A program made the position numbers and the translations under genes. A stretch of 64,000 bases of DNA from contig OX387602.1 in assembly GCA_947568835.1 (NCBI GenBank), positions 18,713,021 to 18,777,020 on the forward strand, written 5' to 3'. The notes beneath the pieces were generated by a model that ran no database searches, was not told where the DNA came from, and saw nothing but the letters and a program-made list of their open reading frames with translations. This document shows, piece by piece, positions 48,201-61,333 of the stretch. This DNA is from Protonemura montana (taxonomy: Eukaryota > Arthropoda > Insecta > Plecoptera > Nemouridae). Positions within the stretch are counted from its first letter, which is position 1. Each line of letters starts with the position of its first letter.

Positions 48201-51200
48201 CATGGCACGATCTCCTTTAACTTTTAGTAATTTTCCACTAACATGAAAAGATTGTAGTCTTAAGATGCATAAGGACCAACATGAGATGATATAAACAACA
48301 GGCACTCAAGTTTATTTTGTTTGGTGATGGATTTACCCCTCTGATCTCAAATTATCTGGGTAGAGCGTGAGATCCAGCCATCCGATCAAAATTAAAGTCA
48401 GGCGATCCGTTGTTGGCAAACAGTAGGATTCCCTAAATCGAGGTGTCCAAATGATTTCATTGCCAATTTTAGAGTTTTTGAAACAAGTTTTCAACCAATT
48501 TTGACTAAGTGGTAAAAACTACAAAAAGTACTGGTGAAAACACTTAAAATAGCACAGGTTTTTTGAGAGTACCTATAATCAGGGATTGATGACAACATTG
48601 GCTTCAAAGCCTCTCTACGGCAACTGTTATCGAGGTTATTTGAGATCAGTGATTTACCTCCACATTATGGTCTTGATAAGTTAGATGTGTCCATTCACCC
48701 GTGCAAAAAATTGAATGATTGTCAAATTATGAGTGTTTTGGACAAGATGTATTTTCACAGGATAACTTAAGATAGGACAGAGATACAAAGGACAAAAGAG
48801 ATAAACATTAGCCTTCATTCGAGACGGTCAGGAGATGAAAACGAAGGCAGGCTCTTTACCTTGGCTAGTCCCCCAGGCACTGGAATTGTGAGATGGAACT
48901 TCTTTTGGCACTTGGCTTCCAGCAAGTTGATGCCTGGAATGCATTCAACAATGTTAATTATGTCAATTATTGTAGTTAAATATTGTTGCATTTTTAAAGC
49001 AAATGGTCCTTGCAACTCATCAGATGACACCAACTGGTGAGTACTAGGTATTATTTACTAATTATTTTAAATGATTTAACATAAATGTTGACTTAGTTGA
49101 CTTAGTGTTGACTTAGTGCAATAAAATATGTACTGAAGTAAAGCTCAGCTTGATTCAACTATCCCTACTTCAAACACACAGAACCTGGTTCAACAGCAAC
49201 CCACAATTATTCTAATTGATATAAAATCAAATTGAATCATTACCTTCCTGCCGATTGGCGTGGTACTTGTTCTCCCAAGCGTCCAACAACATGTTGTAAT
49301 AGCGCGGTGTCTCAAAAAAGTCGTGGTATGTGTACGTTTCTGTCGTGGGGAAGATACACTTGAAGTTGCCAGCCTGCGACAGTTCGTCCTCGCCTTGAAT
49401 AAGATGCCTCACGTCGTCGGGCGTAAGGTCGGCCAGGATCTGCTCAAGGTACTGAAATCGGGGATAGACAACACTCGTTACACCACTTTAAAAAATACTC
49501 TCTTAAAAAACAAGTTGCTTCCAAAAACTTTATACTGTTTCAAGCTTGGCTATGTTTGGCAAAACACAGCTGACTGGTAATTAATTACCTGTGGGTGGTA
49601 CCAATGCAATACCGTAAAAATGGTTGCTAAGCCACTAGAAACTTTAGAAATTAAACTTTGATCTTGCTGGGAATTAGAATACTACCAATCTTTTTTTGAA
49701 TAATTTCAAGTGATGATTTATAAATAATAAACATAATATAATTATAATATAAGCACATTTTTTAAGGATAAGGATATTTTTAAGGATGATTTGAAGTTAA
49801 AAAATCTTGAAGACCTCCAGTTAGACTGAAACTATTCTGAGAAAATAATGATCCAAGCAGTGAGTATTGCATTTACCTCCTTGCGCGAGCTGGTCTGCTG
49901 ATGGGTCATGTGCTTGGCTCGTTCTGCCTTGGACAACACCATGGTGTACAGTCGCTTGTCGAAGCAGAGGTGGCCCGTGTTTCCACGCAGACCAAACGCA
50001 TGCAGGTATGTGTCCTGCTGTGCGCGAGGCATCTTGCTGGGGATCTGGAATCCAGCCATGTTGAGCAGGTCACGCACCATCGGGCCCTTCACCACCAGGT
50101 CTAGTGGGGACGCCGAGTGTAGAGATGGCGAGATATTCACCTGCAAGCGGTCAAATGAGTGCGATTAGACAGCTTGTTTTGGATTTCGTGCCCATTGTAC
50201 TTTTCAACAGTTCATGGTGATCTTTATCAAGTTTCACTGACTCATTCTCTGTTTCTTTCTTTTAAACCAAACGAAGGATCAAACCAATCAAACCCATCGA
50301 GGGATCAAACTTAACAACGCTTTTAATTTTAAATTTCTCACGGGGCCAATATAAATCAAAAGTGGACCCAAGCCTATCAGGCTATCACTTAACACTATTG
50401 CTAAATGTGAACAAGGCACGGACAGTCTTAAACAACCTCGAGTGAAAAGATCTGTAACGTTAATATACTCAATCTATTGCGGCTGCTTTCTACAATCCGG
50501 TAAGTTTAATCATCTTTCAACCTGATCAGAAATAAAAAAGCCAAGTACCGAGAATGGTAAAAGTCATGTCTAAAATACAATAACTTGTAACGCTATCTCT
50601 TTGGCTCTTTTATGGTTCTACTCAACAATTCAACGCAACACAATTTCAAAGAAAGATAATGAATTACTATTAAATTGATCTGTCTTGCATGGACCTACTT
50701 TATCTCATTCGAAGTTTGAAGGTGATTTGTAAAATATCAACCAAACAACCTCAAAGAAGTCTCAAAATGTGTCTCACCTCGAGCAACCATGGCTTGAGGT
50801 TGACGTCAAGCAAGACATCGATGCCGAACAGCTCGTAGGACGAGTAGCGTGAGCTGAGGTTTGACCGAGTGAGGAGGCTGATAGCAGACTCCCCGCTGAT
50901 CAGTGTCTTGATGGAAAGGTCCACGAGTCGGCCCCAGAGGGCATCCACATCGACGCCGTCTTCGCGAAGATATGACCATAGGCTCTTCACAGTCCTTCAA
51001 ACAGCAAATACTCACTGTCATGCTCAAGAGCCATGGATAGCATATCAAACTTCCTCTGTTTGCCTCTGTTATCTGATCATCCTTCACAAATAAAGAGCAA
51101 AAATGTAATACAAGGGTAGTTAATTTTTGCTATTTCCAAATTGGTCATAAGTCACACAAAAATGAAAGAGTACCAGGAGAAAAAGGTAATTACTAAATAG

Positions 51201-54200
51201 TAAATAGATATCTTATATCAGTCCAGAAGCATTAAAAGCAACCACAGCGTGCTCTGCCGAATCGTCGGACGACATCCTTTTAAATACAAAAAATGCACTA
51301 AAAAAGAGCTTATACCACTGAGTGTAATAAACACTAAACGCTTTTATCATAAATCAAATCCAAGCATCAACCTGTCAAACACCAAACAACACGACCTCAT
51401 CATAAACCCACTGGGCTCTAAAAACTTGGCAAAAATACTCCTCATACTTCTCCAGAAGAAATTCTAATACCAGTTTATCACTTTCAGACCTTCCCTTGGA
51501 TTGCGTTCCCATCCTGTTTTGCATCCCATTGTGGATAAATCCAGTACACAACTAGATTTTTTTTTTATCTCTTACATACATAGATACTTGTCATTTGTCT
51601 TACTCTTCGATAGTGTTTAATCTCACACTTTATCTAAGCATACCAATCCATACTCATAACCTAACCAAGCAAAAAAGCACTCGCAGCGCCAGCGTAGAAT
51701 TAGTCGTAACTCCTCGTTAGTAAACCTCAAATAAAGACTTACCACTTATGTCCCTTGCAAGCAGTGCTGTCTTCATTGGCAGTGTACTGGCTGCTCAGCT
51801 TGTTGATGCTGTAGTTGGTGAGATGCATGAATCGGTCGCTGAGGCTGGCCGGGTCTTCCGAGTACTTGACCGATGCAAATCGCACCAGACCATCGTCATA
51901 AATGTAGATCCGCAGCGGGTTGATGCTGGTCACCAGCACGTACAGCCGGAGATCAAACTTGCTGCCGTTGATCAAGTACGGTTGGGCTATGTATTTCTGG
52001 ACGACTAGCGGCCGCTTCTTGGGTATCTGGTTCCATCGATGGACGACCTTGATACCAGTGCCTCGAGCCGATGCCGGCTGAAACACATATAGTCCTTGGT
52101 TTCATGGAAGGATTACAGAGACAATCATTTCATCAATTTAATGCAATGGTTGAATTGTGTGCATACCGGCTTGATGATCCAGCGTTCAGTACCACTGCTC
52201 TTCTCCCACACTTGGCGAAGGAGCTTAGTGTCTTGTGGAAGTACATAAGTACGTGGAATGAATCCAAATCTGCAAAGGTAATGAATCAAGTTGTTTATCG
52301 TTAAGTTAATGTGAAAAATTCTTGATTTATCGTCCCATTTAACGTTGTACTCACTCTTTTTTGCCAAACTTCAACATCAGGTGGTGAAGATTCTTCCACA
52401 AACGATCTTTACGGCCAATCTGGAATGTCCCGGGGAAATGGTTGATCTTTTGAAAGTCTTTCAAAGTTTTGAAGCATACGGACTTCATATGTTTCCCCCA
52501 AGTTCCCGTCCAGTCATTTGATTCTACAGAAAATAAAATGAATTAATGCTTCAGCAATATACACTAAATTATCAATTTAAACCATAAAAATTGAATGCAA
52601 AAGTTGGTGAAGTGCAAGGCAGTGGTGCTATTATCAAGCACATGCCGTGTGGTGTAGCGACATTAAATTGTTCATTAAATTGTGTGAAACCAAATGTGTT
52701 GATTAATTTTAAATTATCAGAACAGGAAAGAATAAGAAGAGAGATAGTCCAGCATGCACACCTCTTGTGAACTCACTTCTTACGAGCCTAAATCCTGTGT
52801 TGACGAGAGTTCGTCTCACAACCAATGGAGTTATTGGACTAAGCTTCCACTTCAAAAGTCGGTGGATTTCTACTGGCAGTGAATCCCCTACAAGAGCAGG
52901 AACATCATCATTAGGCTGGTATTTAATAACAGAGATAACGTAAAAATAATGTGCTCAAGTACTCCTTACATTTCGGTGCATCATGAAGGGTGAAGTTAAT
53001 GTAGGGGGGCACATAGGAGAACAGGCTCAGACGAAGGGCAGAGGGAATATTCTTCGGTAGTTTTGGGAATTGGGGAATCAAGCTTAGTGGAGCGGCAGCT
53101 TTTTCGCTGAGCGAGATGGATCCAATTGAAGCTCGCATGCGAGACGATGCATTCGATCCACTTGAAGAGACGGTAGTTAGGCTGCTCTTCACAGACAGAT
53201 TGTCTACAACACCACAAAAATTTATTTATTTGATCTGGTTGTATTTTGCAGTTAATTAATACATGGAGTTGTAGTATTACAAACAATAAGGAACATGCAG
53301 TTAAAATACCTTCTTCACTATCTTCTTCATGGTCCTCTTGGTCTGGCACGTCTTCAGAGCAATCTTGTTCACTAAAAGAGAAACAATATTTTTTTCAGCA
53401 TGGGAAGACCTACGATGTACTGCAAAAGACATGCAGGTCTCGAGTCTGAGTTCAATGCAAGCAACTTGCTACTGAACAAAGTAAGAACAACTGAACTTAC
53501 TCGTCTTCAGAAACAAAACAAGAATACTGGTTCGGTGAGTCAAGACCTCCTTTCTTTAGGCTCGGCGAATGTTCCACAACGGAAACGCTTGGCAAGCTGC
53601 TGTTGATTTTGGAAGGTAATGAAGGTAGCTAGAAACAGAGGTAAACTTGGGTACAACTCAAGAGTGGAAACAATCATTGAATATAACTTATTGTCGTACT
53701 CACTAAACAAAACATTTTTTTAAATTAAAGTACTTTAATTACCCTTGCTCGCTGGCCAGAAGGTCTATATGTGATGCACCTGTTCCCATTGCTTGCGTTG
53801 CTGTCATCGACACAATTATCTGTCTGCCAGTTATGAGGAGAAATATCGCGAGCGCGCTTAGGATCGTGAGCATGGTTATAGCAGGTCACGTCAACGGTAG
53901 GTTCAGACTCACTTCGCTGGCGTAGTCTCTTTCCTTCTGCACCTCGCAGCTCAAGGAGTCTGCTCCTTAGAACTTCCACCTCCAACTGGTAGCGGTCTTC
54001 AATCGATGAAGTCGTAACGTGGTTCCTAAGTCTTGACGAGTTCTCTATGCTCTTAATTTTGTTCTCAATTTTTTCATCGAAGCTGCCATTATACGTTCTC
54101 CCTCCTCGGCATTTGCTACCTACTGGAGATTTCTCTTTACTGATGCATTGATTAGAATCTGAGAGACAATCACTATCAGAGGTACTGATGTTTCCATTTT

Positions 54201-54909
54201 TAAAGCCATTTGTTTGAAAATTTTGATTGATAGAAATGTGAGCAACTCTCTCAAGTTTTGAGTAACCAGTAACTACTCTTTGGCACATGTCAGGAAAGCC
54301 ATTGTCATACAGTTGATGAGCATTCTTAGAGTTTTGGTCTAACCCAGAGTGAGTCAGCTTTTGAGCAACATTTATTCCACTTGCTTCATAAGTTTTTTGT
54401 TGATGTCCTGGGTGGATTGGTAGAAGCCTTTCTTTTGAATTCTTTGATGGTGATAAATTAAATGCTTTTGGTGAGGTATCCATACTTCTTCCAACGTTAG
54501 CAGATTTGGGACGACCTGATTGGCGCAAATGATACAACGATTTCGGAGAACAAAAATTGGAGGGCAGGGACGTACTACTTGACTTGTTAACTAAGTCTGC
54601 CTTCAGCAAACCCTTTGGAAAGCTTTGGAATTCCTTCACCGTCTCATATGCCCCGTTGTATTCACGGAGAGGGTCAGCTTCCAGACCCTCGCTTCTGCTC
54701 CGATGCCGTCCACATTGAGGTTTGTTATCACACGATGGGCATCCACTTGCATATGCAAAATGGAATTGAGGAGTAATGGTTAGGCTGTATGGGTTGTTAT
54801 GCCGTAGGTCAGGTTCTGCGCTAAATCCTCCAGAATTACTTGTCGTAGGCCTGCACCTGGCACAGCAGTTATTTAAGGACACTTTCGTTGTGGAATAACA
54901 GGATTCCAT
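45255..54909 (-). CDS. TTLL4: Tubulin polyglutamylase TTLL4, 1121 aa
   Basis: Fourteen coding exons in transcript order: 53743-54909, 53501-53628, 53310-53371, 52970-53203, 52777-52887, 52355-52523, 52167-52269, 51743-52077, 50778-50994, 49877-50140, 49244-49451, 48860-48933, 45589-45668 and 45255-45468. They sum to 3366 nt. The enzyme adds glutamate to tubulin, starting side chains, and in vertebrates also modifies nucleosome assembly proteins. The long N-terminal exon is Ser/Asn-rich and unstructured. The TTL ATP-grasp domain spans about residues 540-930, with WKLSPITP, NHFPGTFQIGRKDRLWKN, KPPASARGTGI, SKFDLRLYVLVTS, FMHLTNYSINK and ELFGIDVLLD...LKPWLLEVN. A helical segment (PDDVRHLIQGEDEL) follows. 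The intron after 45589-45668 begins GC rather than GT. The preceding intron carries a hAT element. Human TTLL4 is about 1200 residues. Confidence 0.95.
45925..47391 (-). mobile_element. Non-autonomous hAT transposon, complete ends (copy 1)
   Basis: The element begins CAGGGCATCGAACC and ends with the inverse, GGTTCGATGCCCTG. It is flanked by a perfect 8-bp target duplication GTTGTCAT (45917-45924 and 47392-47399), the mark of hAT insertion. Both ends carry arrays of a GGTTCGGGTTC-type subterminal repeat. On the minus strand an ATG at 46514 starts a short exon like the BED zinc-finger exon of hAT transposases; copy 2 keeps it open, but here a TAA (46470-46472) stops it. No catalytic domain is present, so it would need a partner element. 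It lies in a TTLL4 intron, in the gene's orientation judged by the BED exon. Confidence 0.9.
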
Positions 54910-57165
54910 ACCGAGATTTAATCATGTGTAGGTGACATTTTTGAGTTGAACTCTTGATGCTTGTTTTATTTCAAACAAGAAAGTGCGGTCTGTAAGGGAA
55001 ACATTAAGTCATTACCATGGACGGCTGTAGAGTTGAACCTCAATGGCAACTGCTGCAATTGGTATGCCTAGTGCACGCGCGTTTTTGTCAAATATTACAT
55101 ATTTGGAGGGTACCAAAACTAACTGCTGTAAATGATTTACAACATATTAAGCAAGATGTTTTTTCATAAGCTGGGGTACACAATATACTATCTATTTAAT
55201 TCACAAATGTGAAACAATGGAGAAACAAATCAATACTCACCACAATAAGTAGGTACAGAAGGCGGACATCTTTGGTAGTCAGACGCCCGGAGCGCGGGAG
55301 TTTGCGTTCTGATTGGTCGAGTCGGAAGCCCCGCGAACTAACCGGCTGTCTTTAAACCTACGCTCGTTGCAGGGCCTACTTTGCCACGGGGTTCGATCCC
55401 GAAGTTCTACAAAGATATCGTGGGAAATAATTCACAGTCTACATTGTATGTATTGGCATGGACGTTCATTTAATTTAACAGTTAAAATGAAAAACCGCAT
55501 GGTTTATTAGTAAGAAATAAACTTAAAATGTACGCTAATATAAAAATTGTGCGGTACAACAGTTGTGAGCTGTGGTTGTCGGTGAATGAGCAATGTCAAA
55601 TTTAAAGCGGGAACAAATTTGTTGGTCGCTGCGAAATGGCGGGAAACCGGGGAACTAACAGCGCCCTGCCGTGCCGTGGAGGTACGAGGGATTATTCGAG
55701 AGCCGGCGGGCAGACGGGAAGGCAGATATCTCTGGACCAGAAGCCTCCGGGATTCCAGAAAAAAGACCGCAGCATCCCCGACTAGAGGTGAGCTCGTGCT
55801 CTCCACAATACGCACGTCGATGTATGATATTCCATAGCGTTTCCATATATGATCCAGATGATCCAACCAAGAACCGAAGTTGGGAAGTTCTCCCTGGTGG
55901 CAGACGGAATACGGCTGTGGAACGAACTCCCTGCCATGGTCATGACGCTCTTCCCCAAGAACGCATAGGAATTAAGACGCCGGTTAAAAGAAAATCAAAG
56001 ACAGAATAATCCAAACGACTCGTCCTGTAAATAACGTAGCTAACTCCAACCGGACACCACTAACCAAACACCATACACACGGCAATCATAAAACATGTAC
56101 CATGCCTAAGTATGAGAATAAATAAATAAATAAATAAATAATTTAAAATAATAATAAGGGATCACTGAAACTGATATAACTGATAGCGACTGAAAGTGAC
56201 TACCGAAATCGTGTTTACGTACCCAAAAGGCGATTACCGTCCCTCGGTTGCAGATGGTGTTTCCACCCAAACTGTCGGCATCATGTTTACCTGTTAATTC
56301 GGGGTCACCACGCTCGTTTAGGGCTGCCGCCAAGAGAAATAACAGGTACAAGTCTCAGTCATTGCATATCATGATACACAATGATTCAGCTCCAGAGAAT
56401 CAAGGTGGCAACCAGATCATATAAGGGCGGCAAAGCACAAACTGACCTCGTATGGGTATCAAAATTGCATACACACCGCAGCATAGTATTGTCATTGGGT
56501 GTTATCGAAGTTCGTAGTTAGTAATGTAGTTTATCGTAGTAACCCACAAATCGTGATTTTCCATGTAATTTTAAATACCTTTGAGTTCGACTTCGGTTTG
56601 ATGACTTTCAAGACATTTGATGTATCTCAAATGGAAACGTCTGGGAAATGCTAATTGTTCAGATGCAATAGTGTGGTATGCTGCTGACCCTGGAAAAGTG
56701 TGTCATAGCGGGATTGGATAAGCTTTTTCGCGTAAAGTTGTAAGATATTGGGGAGTTTTAGTGGTAACTAGTCAATTGAACCAAGCTTGTCTCACGATGA
56801 CGTTACATGGCATAGGAACACAGACCTTTCACAAGTGCAAACACTCCTGACTCCCGATCGGAATACGTCATCCAACCCCAGAGGTCAAAGGTCACCCTGG
56901 CAAACGAGACAGATTTATTCAATTAAAATCAAATATCAATTAAAACGCGCAATTTCCATTAAAATATGTAACGGCCAAGTGAAAAATATAATCTCAGCGG
57001 TCATGCTATCTCATAAAATGTATTCATACGGAATTGATAAATTTCATTGATAATACAATTTGTTTTGCGTATGTGATTGTATTTTGCTCCAACGTTTGAC
57101 TTGATAACAAGACAGCTAATCTGAAGCAGTTTCCTTCGGCAGATTTTCCCGACATCGACATCATC
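54910..57165. other. Region between TTLL4 and the secreted coiled-coil gene
   Basis: The two genes diverge from this 2.3 kb. A GC-richer patch around 55260-55400 contains GATTGGTC (inverted CCAAT) and may hold the TTLL4 promoter or an untranslated exon. A second GC-richer patch lies at 55640-55810. A LINE tail follows at 55850-56145. The rest is unique-looking AT-rich DNA. Confidence 0.4.
55850..56145 (+). mobile_element. 5'-truncated LINE fragment (reverse transcriptase tail)
   Basis: A plus-strand frame near 55870-55970 reads GKFSLVADGIRLWNELPAMV, the pattern found at the C-terminal end of many non-LTR reverse transcriptases (F...A...LWNSLP). It is followed by a stop, more basic sequence (ELRRRLKENQ) and a terminal (AAAT)n run at about 56116-56141. 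A microsatellite-like 3' end and severe 5' truncation are usual for Jockey/CR1/I-type LINEs; the exact clade cannot be told from so short a piece. Confidence 0.6.
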
Positions 57166-60100
57166 ATGAGATTGGTTGTCTGGATCTTGGTGCTGGCAGC
57201 TGCAGCAATGGCCAGCGCTGCCCCCAGCACAACGCAGGAGATCTCGTAAACAGACTTAGAATTCCTTCTAATTAATATATAAACAGTGTTCACCGTCACT
57301 CGGTCATGGGTGTAGCTCATGGCATGGAAGCAGAGATTTTCCTGTTGGTGAAACATGGAAGGGCTCATATCAAATCCAGAATCCTGGGGCTGTCGGTGCA
57401 GTGGCTTTTTTCAACACTAGCTTCAACTTTTCTCTCAATTTTTAACTTTCGACCATCCCAGAGAAGTGTTGAAAATTTTAGAATCCATGATTGAATACTT
57501 ACCTACAGGTTGAACATCGGGACGCCCCGAGGCAAAACGTTTGTTTTTTTAATTGACTACTCGATAGATTATTGAAATACATTGTGATAACGTTTATTTA
57601 GAACTGTCACGTTAGTCAACGATGTTGTGATGTCTGTGTCAAATTTGAAACAGAATTCACAAATTATGTAGATTCTGAGGCTACATACCACCAGAAGTTG
57701 TTGCGCAGGCACAAAAAGTCAAATAAAATAGGGCATAAAATATTTTAGCACCACGGCAGCTGAAGAGGGGATAAATAAAACACACTGGCCACCAGTCACC
57801 TCAATACCTTTAGCTTAGAGAAAATAATACGGGTATTTATTTTATTATTTTCTAAATATTATTTTCTCTAAGCCTTTAGTTCAGAACTTGAGCACCCAGT
57901 CGTAAAAGAAAATGCCAGCAACTAAAATTGCTGTGAGCATAGAAAATCGTTTTTTTCTAGGCTCCGAGACACTCAGAGACTGGACAGTAACTTTGCATAA
58001 CAACACGCCCCCTCTTCCCGTTTTCACAAGCCAATCTCGATGATTCAGTTGTTGCAAGCTACCTGCATTTTCCGACCTTGGGTCAACCATTCTAGACATG
58101 GGTCAAACCTTGAATAATTTTCAATGCACTGACGATTTGTAAAATACTTTTGAGTAGAAGGGTGAAACAGATATTAAAAAAATGACGAGATTGTTGATAA
58201 CGTAAATTAAGTTGCTTACAACATATTATCTTTCCATTAGATGGAGTCGTAAGCGCATCCAGCACTAATGCATATTCTGATCCATAAAATGGTAACATTG
58301 GATAATTTTTTATTGTTTTTTTAGATCTCTGCTCTACCCTGCAGTTCTGAACACCCAGTTCAACTCTCCTTAGACCACCTAAAAGGGCAGAGTGATTTTA
58401 TGAGCAAAAACAGCAGGCCAATATATCCAGCAGTAGAACAACATGTAGAATATCCTAGTAATTAACTTTAAGAAATTTCAAATTTAACCCCAGTCAGATT
58501 GGAGATTTAAGTTGCGAATAGATTAAACTTGTTATTGTTGTATACAGCCATGCAGCCATTCGTGACGCGATCTTGTCCTTGGTGCGAATGGTGAGCGAGT
58601 CTGGAGATAAAATAGAACGACATGAGTATCGAGAGAGGCAGTTGGGTGAGCAGCTCAAGAAGGCGCTGGGCGGACTGGACAAGCGACACCAAGCCTCGGG
58701 CAAAGCCGTCGAAGCCTTATCTGGGTTGATCGGGCGGCTGGATGAACGGTTACGCAACATCGAGGCGATGATCAAGCAGGTCAGGGGAAGTCAGGGGTTA
58801 ATCTTTGAGGGATTGGGAAACCAAAAGTCAGGGAAACATTTAATTTTTGTGGATGGCTGATAAGAAAGTTACATTCAGGACTTGATCAAACCAAAATAAA
58901 TTGAAATATCAAGCACTGTTGGTTTTTTCTTAATTGTATCAAATATTCTTGGGTGGTTTTTAGGGTAGGCTGGTATCCAGAACTGACAAGAAATCTTGTA
59001 GTGGCTTTATAATTATAAATTTAGTTTACTATTTAACTTTAATTCAGAGACTGCCCACTTATTCAAGTGCTACAGTTTGGGGTCAAAGTGTAGAACAACT
59101 TTGAAAATTCACAAAATATTGAAATAGATATTTATCTTTATGGTTTCTAGGTTCAGGTCTACTTGATTTAGCTTTATAATTGGGTACTTGTTATCTATAG
59201 ATATATATATAAATATGTTTCATACAAATATATTCAATTTAATTTTATAATTAGCCTACATTTACTACATGGAGATATCTATTGTTGAAACCTGCAGCTC
59301 ACAGACATTCCAATGGAACAAAACACGCACCTCTACTCACCTGTTGCTGTGTCATTTCAGCCCGACGAAGGTGAGCGAATCCAACTGCAGAAGTCTCAAA
59401 ATGCACCGGACCAAATAGAGCAGATGCTCACATCGTGGATGGAGAAGTCAGGAAGCTTCCAAAAAATGGAGTCTGCTCTGACCCAGCGCATGGACAACAT
59501 AGCCCTCAAACTGGACAAACTTGAAGCTAATGGCCCCACGAGCAGCAGCTCAGGCATCGAGATAGAAAACCTGCTCTCAGCCACTGCTAAACTGGCCAGT
59601 ACTGATGCCAAAGTACGGCACAGCGCGACCGAGACAGAGCGCATTCTTAGCCAGTACGAGGCACGGCTCGGCGAGTTTTCCAGCCGGACTCCTGCTGCCG
59701 TTCACGAAGATAACCAGAACTGGCACCCAGTCTTCCTTGGGACACTTGAAAGCCACCAAAAAATATTGCAAGACTTGCGGCAGGTCACGCAGGGAACGGC
59801 TAACGATGTGTCCACCCTAGCACACAAGGCAGACTTGTGGGCAGCAAGTAATGCAACCCATGACTTGATGCAAAATATCAAATACCATTTGGAATCGGGG
59901 GCAGAGAAGGGGCTAGCTAAGTTGGAGGAGAAATTATCGGAAGCACATTCTGAACTTGCCCGGGGGCAAGAGGAGGTGATGAAGAGCGTTTCGAATGCAA
60001 GCCTCATGACTGTAAGTCACTTCGGAGATGTCACCAAAAGCTACGAGCAACTGCTCAAAGAGGTCCACGGACTGGCTAAAGTGGAGCAAGTTATGATACA

Positions 60101-60680
60101 GACTTCAGACAACGTAATGGATACTAAGCGTAGGGTCGAAAATGGGGTGCATCAGATATTGCTGGAGGTTGGTGACCTTGTCAAACTCCAGTCAAAGGAA
60201 TTGAACGGGACTATCAACCGACGGTTTGACAATATTTCTGGCACGATACTAGAAAACCAGACAGGAGTGCTAACAAATTTGAGCACCAAGATCGAGATGG
60301 AGATCAGCCAGGTGTGGAGGCAGATCGGCATCATGTACCAGCAGCTTACTGCGTCGGCGGCTGTACTGGACCATCTTCAGCAGCAAACAGAGATCTACGT
60401 CAACGGCAGCCTGCGTATGATGGACAGTATGGAGGGCAAGGTTGGTCAGATCACTGGACGCATGGGCGAGGTTGATGAGAACCTCAACTACTTGCTCGGT
60501 CGCTTGTCGCTAGTCACGCAAGAGTTCAACACGATTAAGTCCGGTCTTTCCACTGCGCTGGACAACATCCGGGAAAGTTTCCGCTCCGTGCAAGAACAAG
60601 TGAAGGATGTAGGCCCAGGACCCAACCCTATTACTAGCACAGAGATTGCTTCGCCAGAAGGAAATGAACATTTGAACTAG
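57166..60680 (+). CDS. Secreted coiled-coil protein, 543 aa, function unknown
   Basis: Three coding exons: 57166-57245, 58548-58779 and 59361-60680 (1632 nt, phases 2 and 0 agree). The first exon encodes a clear signal peptide, MRLVVWILVLAAAAMASA, with probable cleavage after ASA or nearby. The rest is hydrophilic and helical with long heptad-like stretches (LGEQLKKALGGLDKRH, TSWMEKSGSFQKMESAL, VWRQIGIMYQQLTAS, MGEVDENLNYLLGRLSLV) and few Cys residues. Several N-glycosylation sequons occur (NGTI, NISG, NQTG, NLST, NGSL). It ends with a short Gly/Pro-rich tail and has no globular domain such as fibrinogen or C-type lectin. The C-terminal third looks the most conserved in character. I do not recognise the family; an extracellular oligomer is the natural inference. 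An alternative acceptor at 59298 would keep the frame and add 21 residues. Confidence 0.75.
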
Positions 60681-61333
60681 CAACAGTGAAGTTTTAATTA
60701 GTACTTATCAAATCCCCTAGAAAGTAATGCCGTGTTAGTATTTCCAAATGTTATACCTTAGTTACGGCAGTTCCGGTTTGAGCTGAGAAAAATTTTGGTG
60801 CAGAATGACTTAATTTCTACATGCTTCAAAGGTAATTCTAGGTAATCTGAATTTATCAGCTGGCAAGTAATCTTTGATTGCTAATTATAATAGGCAAGTG
60901 CCAACTACCCTTGAGGTGGATTTATGACAGAGGTGTTAGGATAGCACTTGGAGACATTTGTAATATTTTCTAAAACCACTGTAACAATTTATTATTAACT
61001 ATTAGTACCTGCTGCCTGATGACCGCTGTTTATGTTGAGGGAGTGGGCATTTTGGTTGAAAAGTGTCTCGATTTGAAGTATATGTTACAAAGTTTCCTGA
61101 GTTTTGCCCGATGCCTTTGCCAAAGCCGTTTATGGTCCCTCAACCAAGAGTACTAAGAAAATGCTAAGTAAATCAAGTTTTATGCCCTAAAGACTTGTTG
61201 ATTTTCTTTTGATTTTTTGCCTCTACGCCAGTACTTTGAACGTTGATGAGTTGCATGGCTAAGGGCCACAATCATTTGATGTGTCTTTGCAAGCTGCAAA
61301 GCTGCATTTTAAAAATTTCATGATTGCATAAAC
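60681..61333. other. 3' flank of the coiled-coil gene
   Basis: AT-rich sequence that should include the 3' untranslated region of the coiled-coil gene; no separate gene is visible. Bases 61326-61333 (GCATAAAC) are the left-hand target site of the hAT copy that follows. Confidence 0.4.

Noticed and set aside
55586-56009. Plus-strand gene of about 80-110 aa
   Set aside because: The right part is a LINE tail read in the wrong frame, and the left part has no splice sites or recognised motif.
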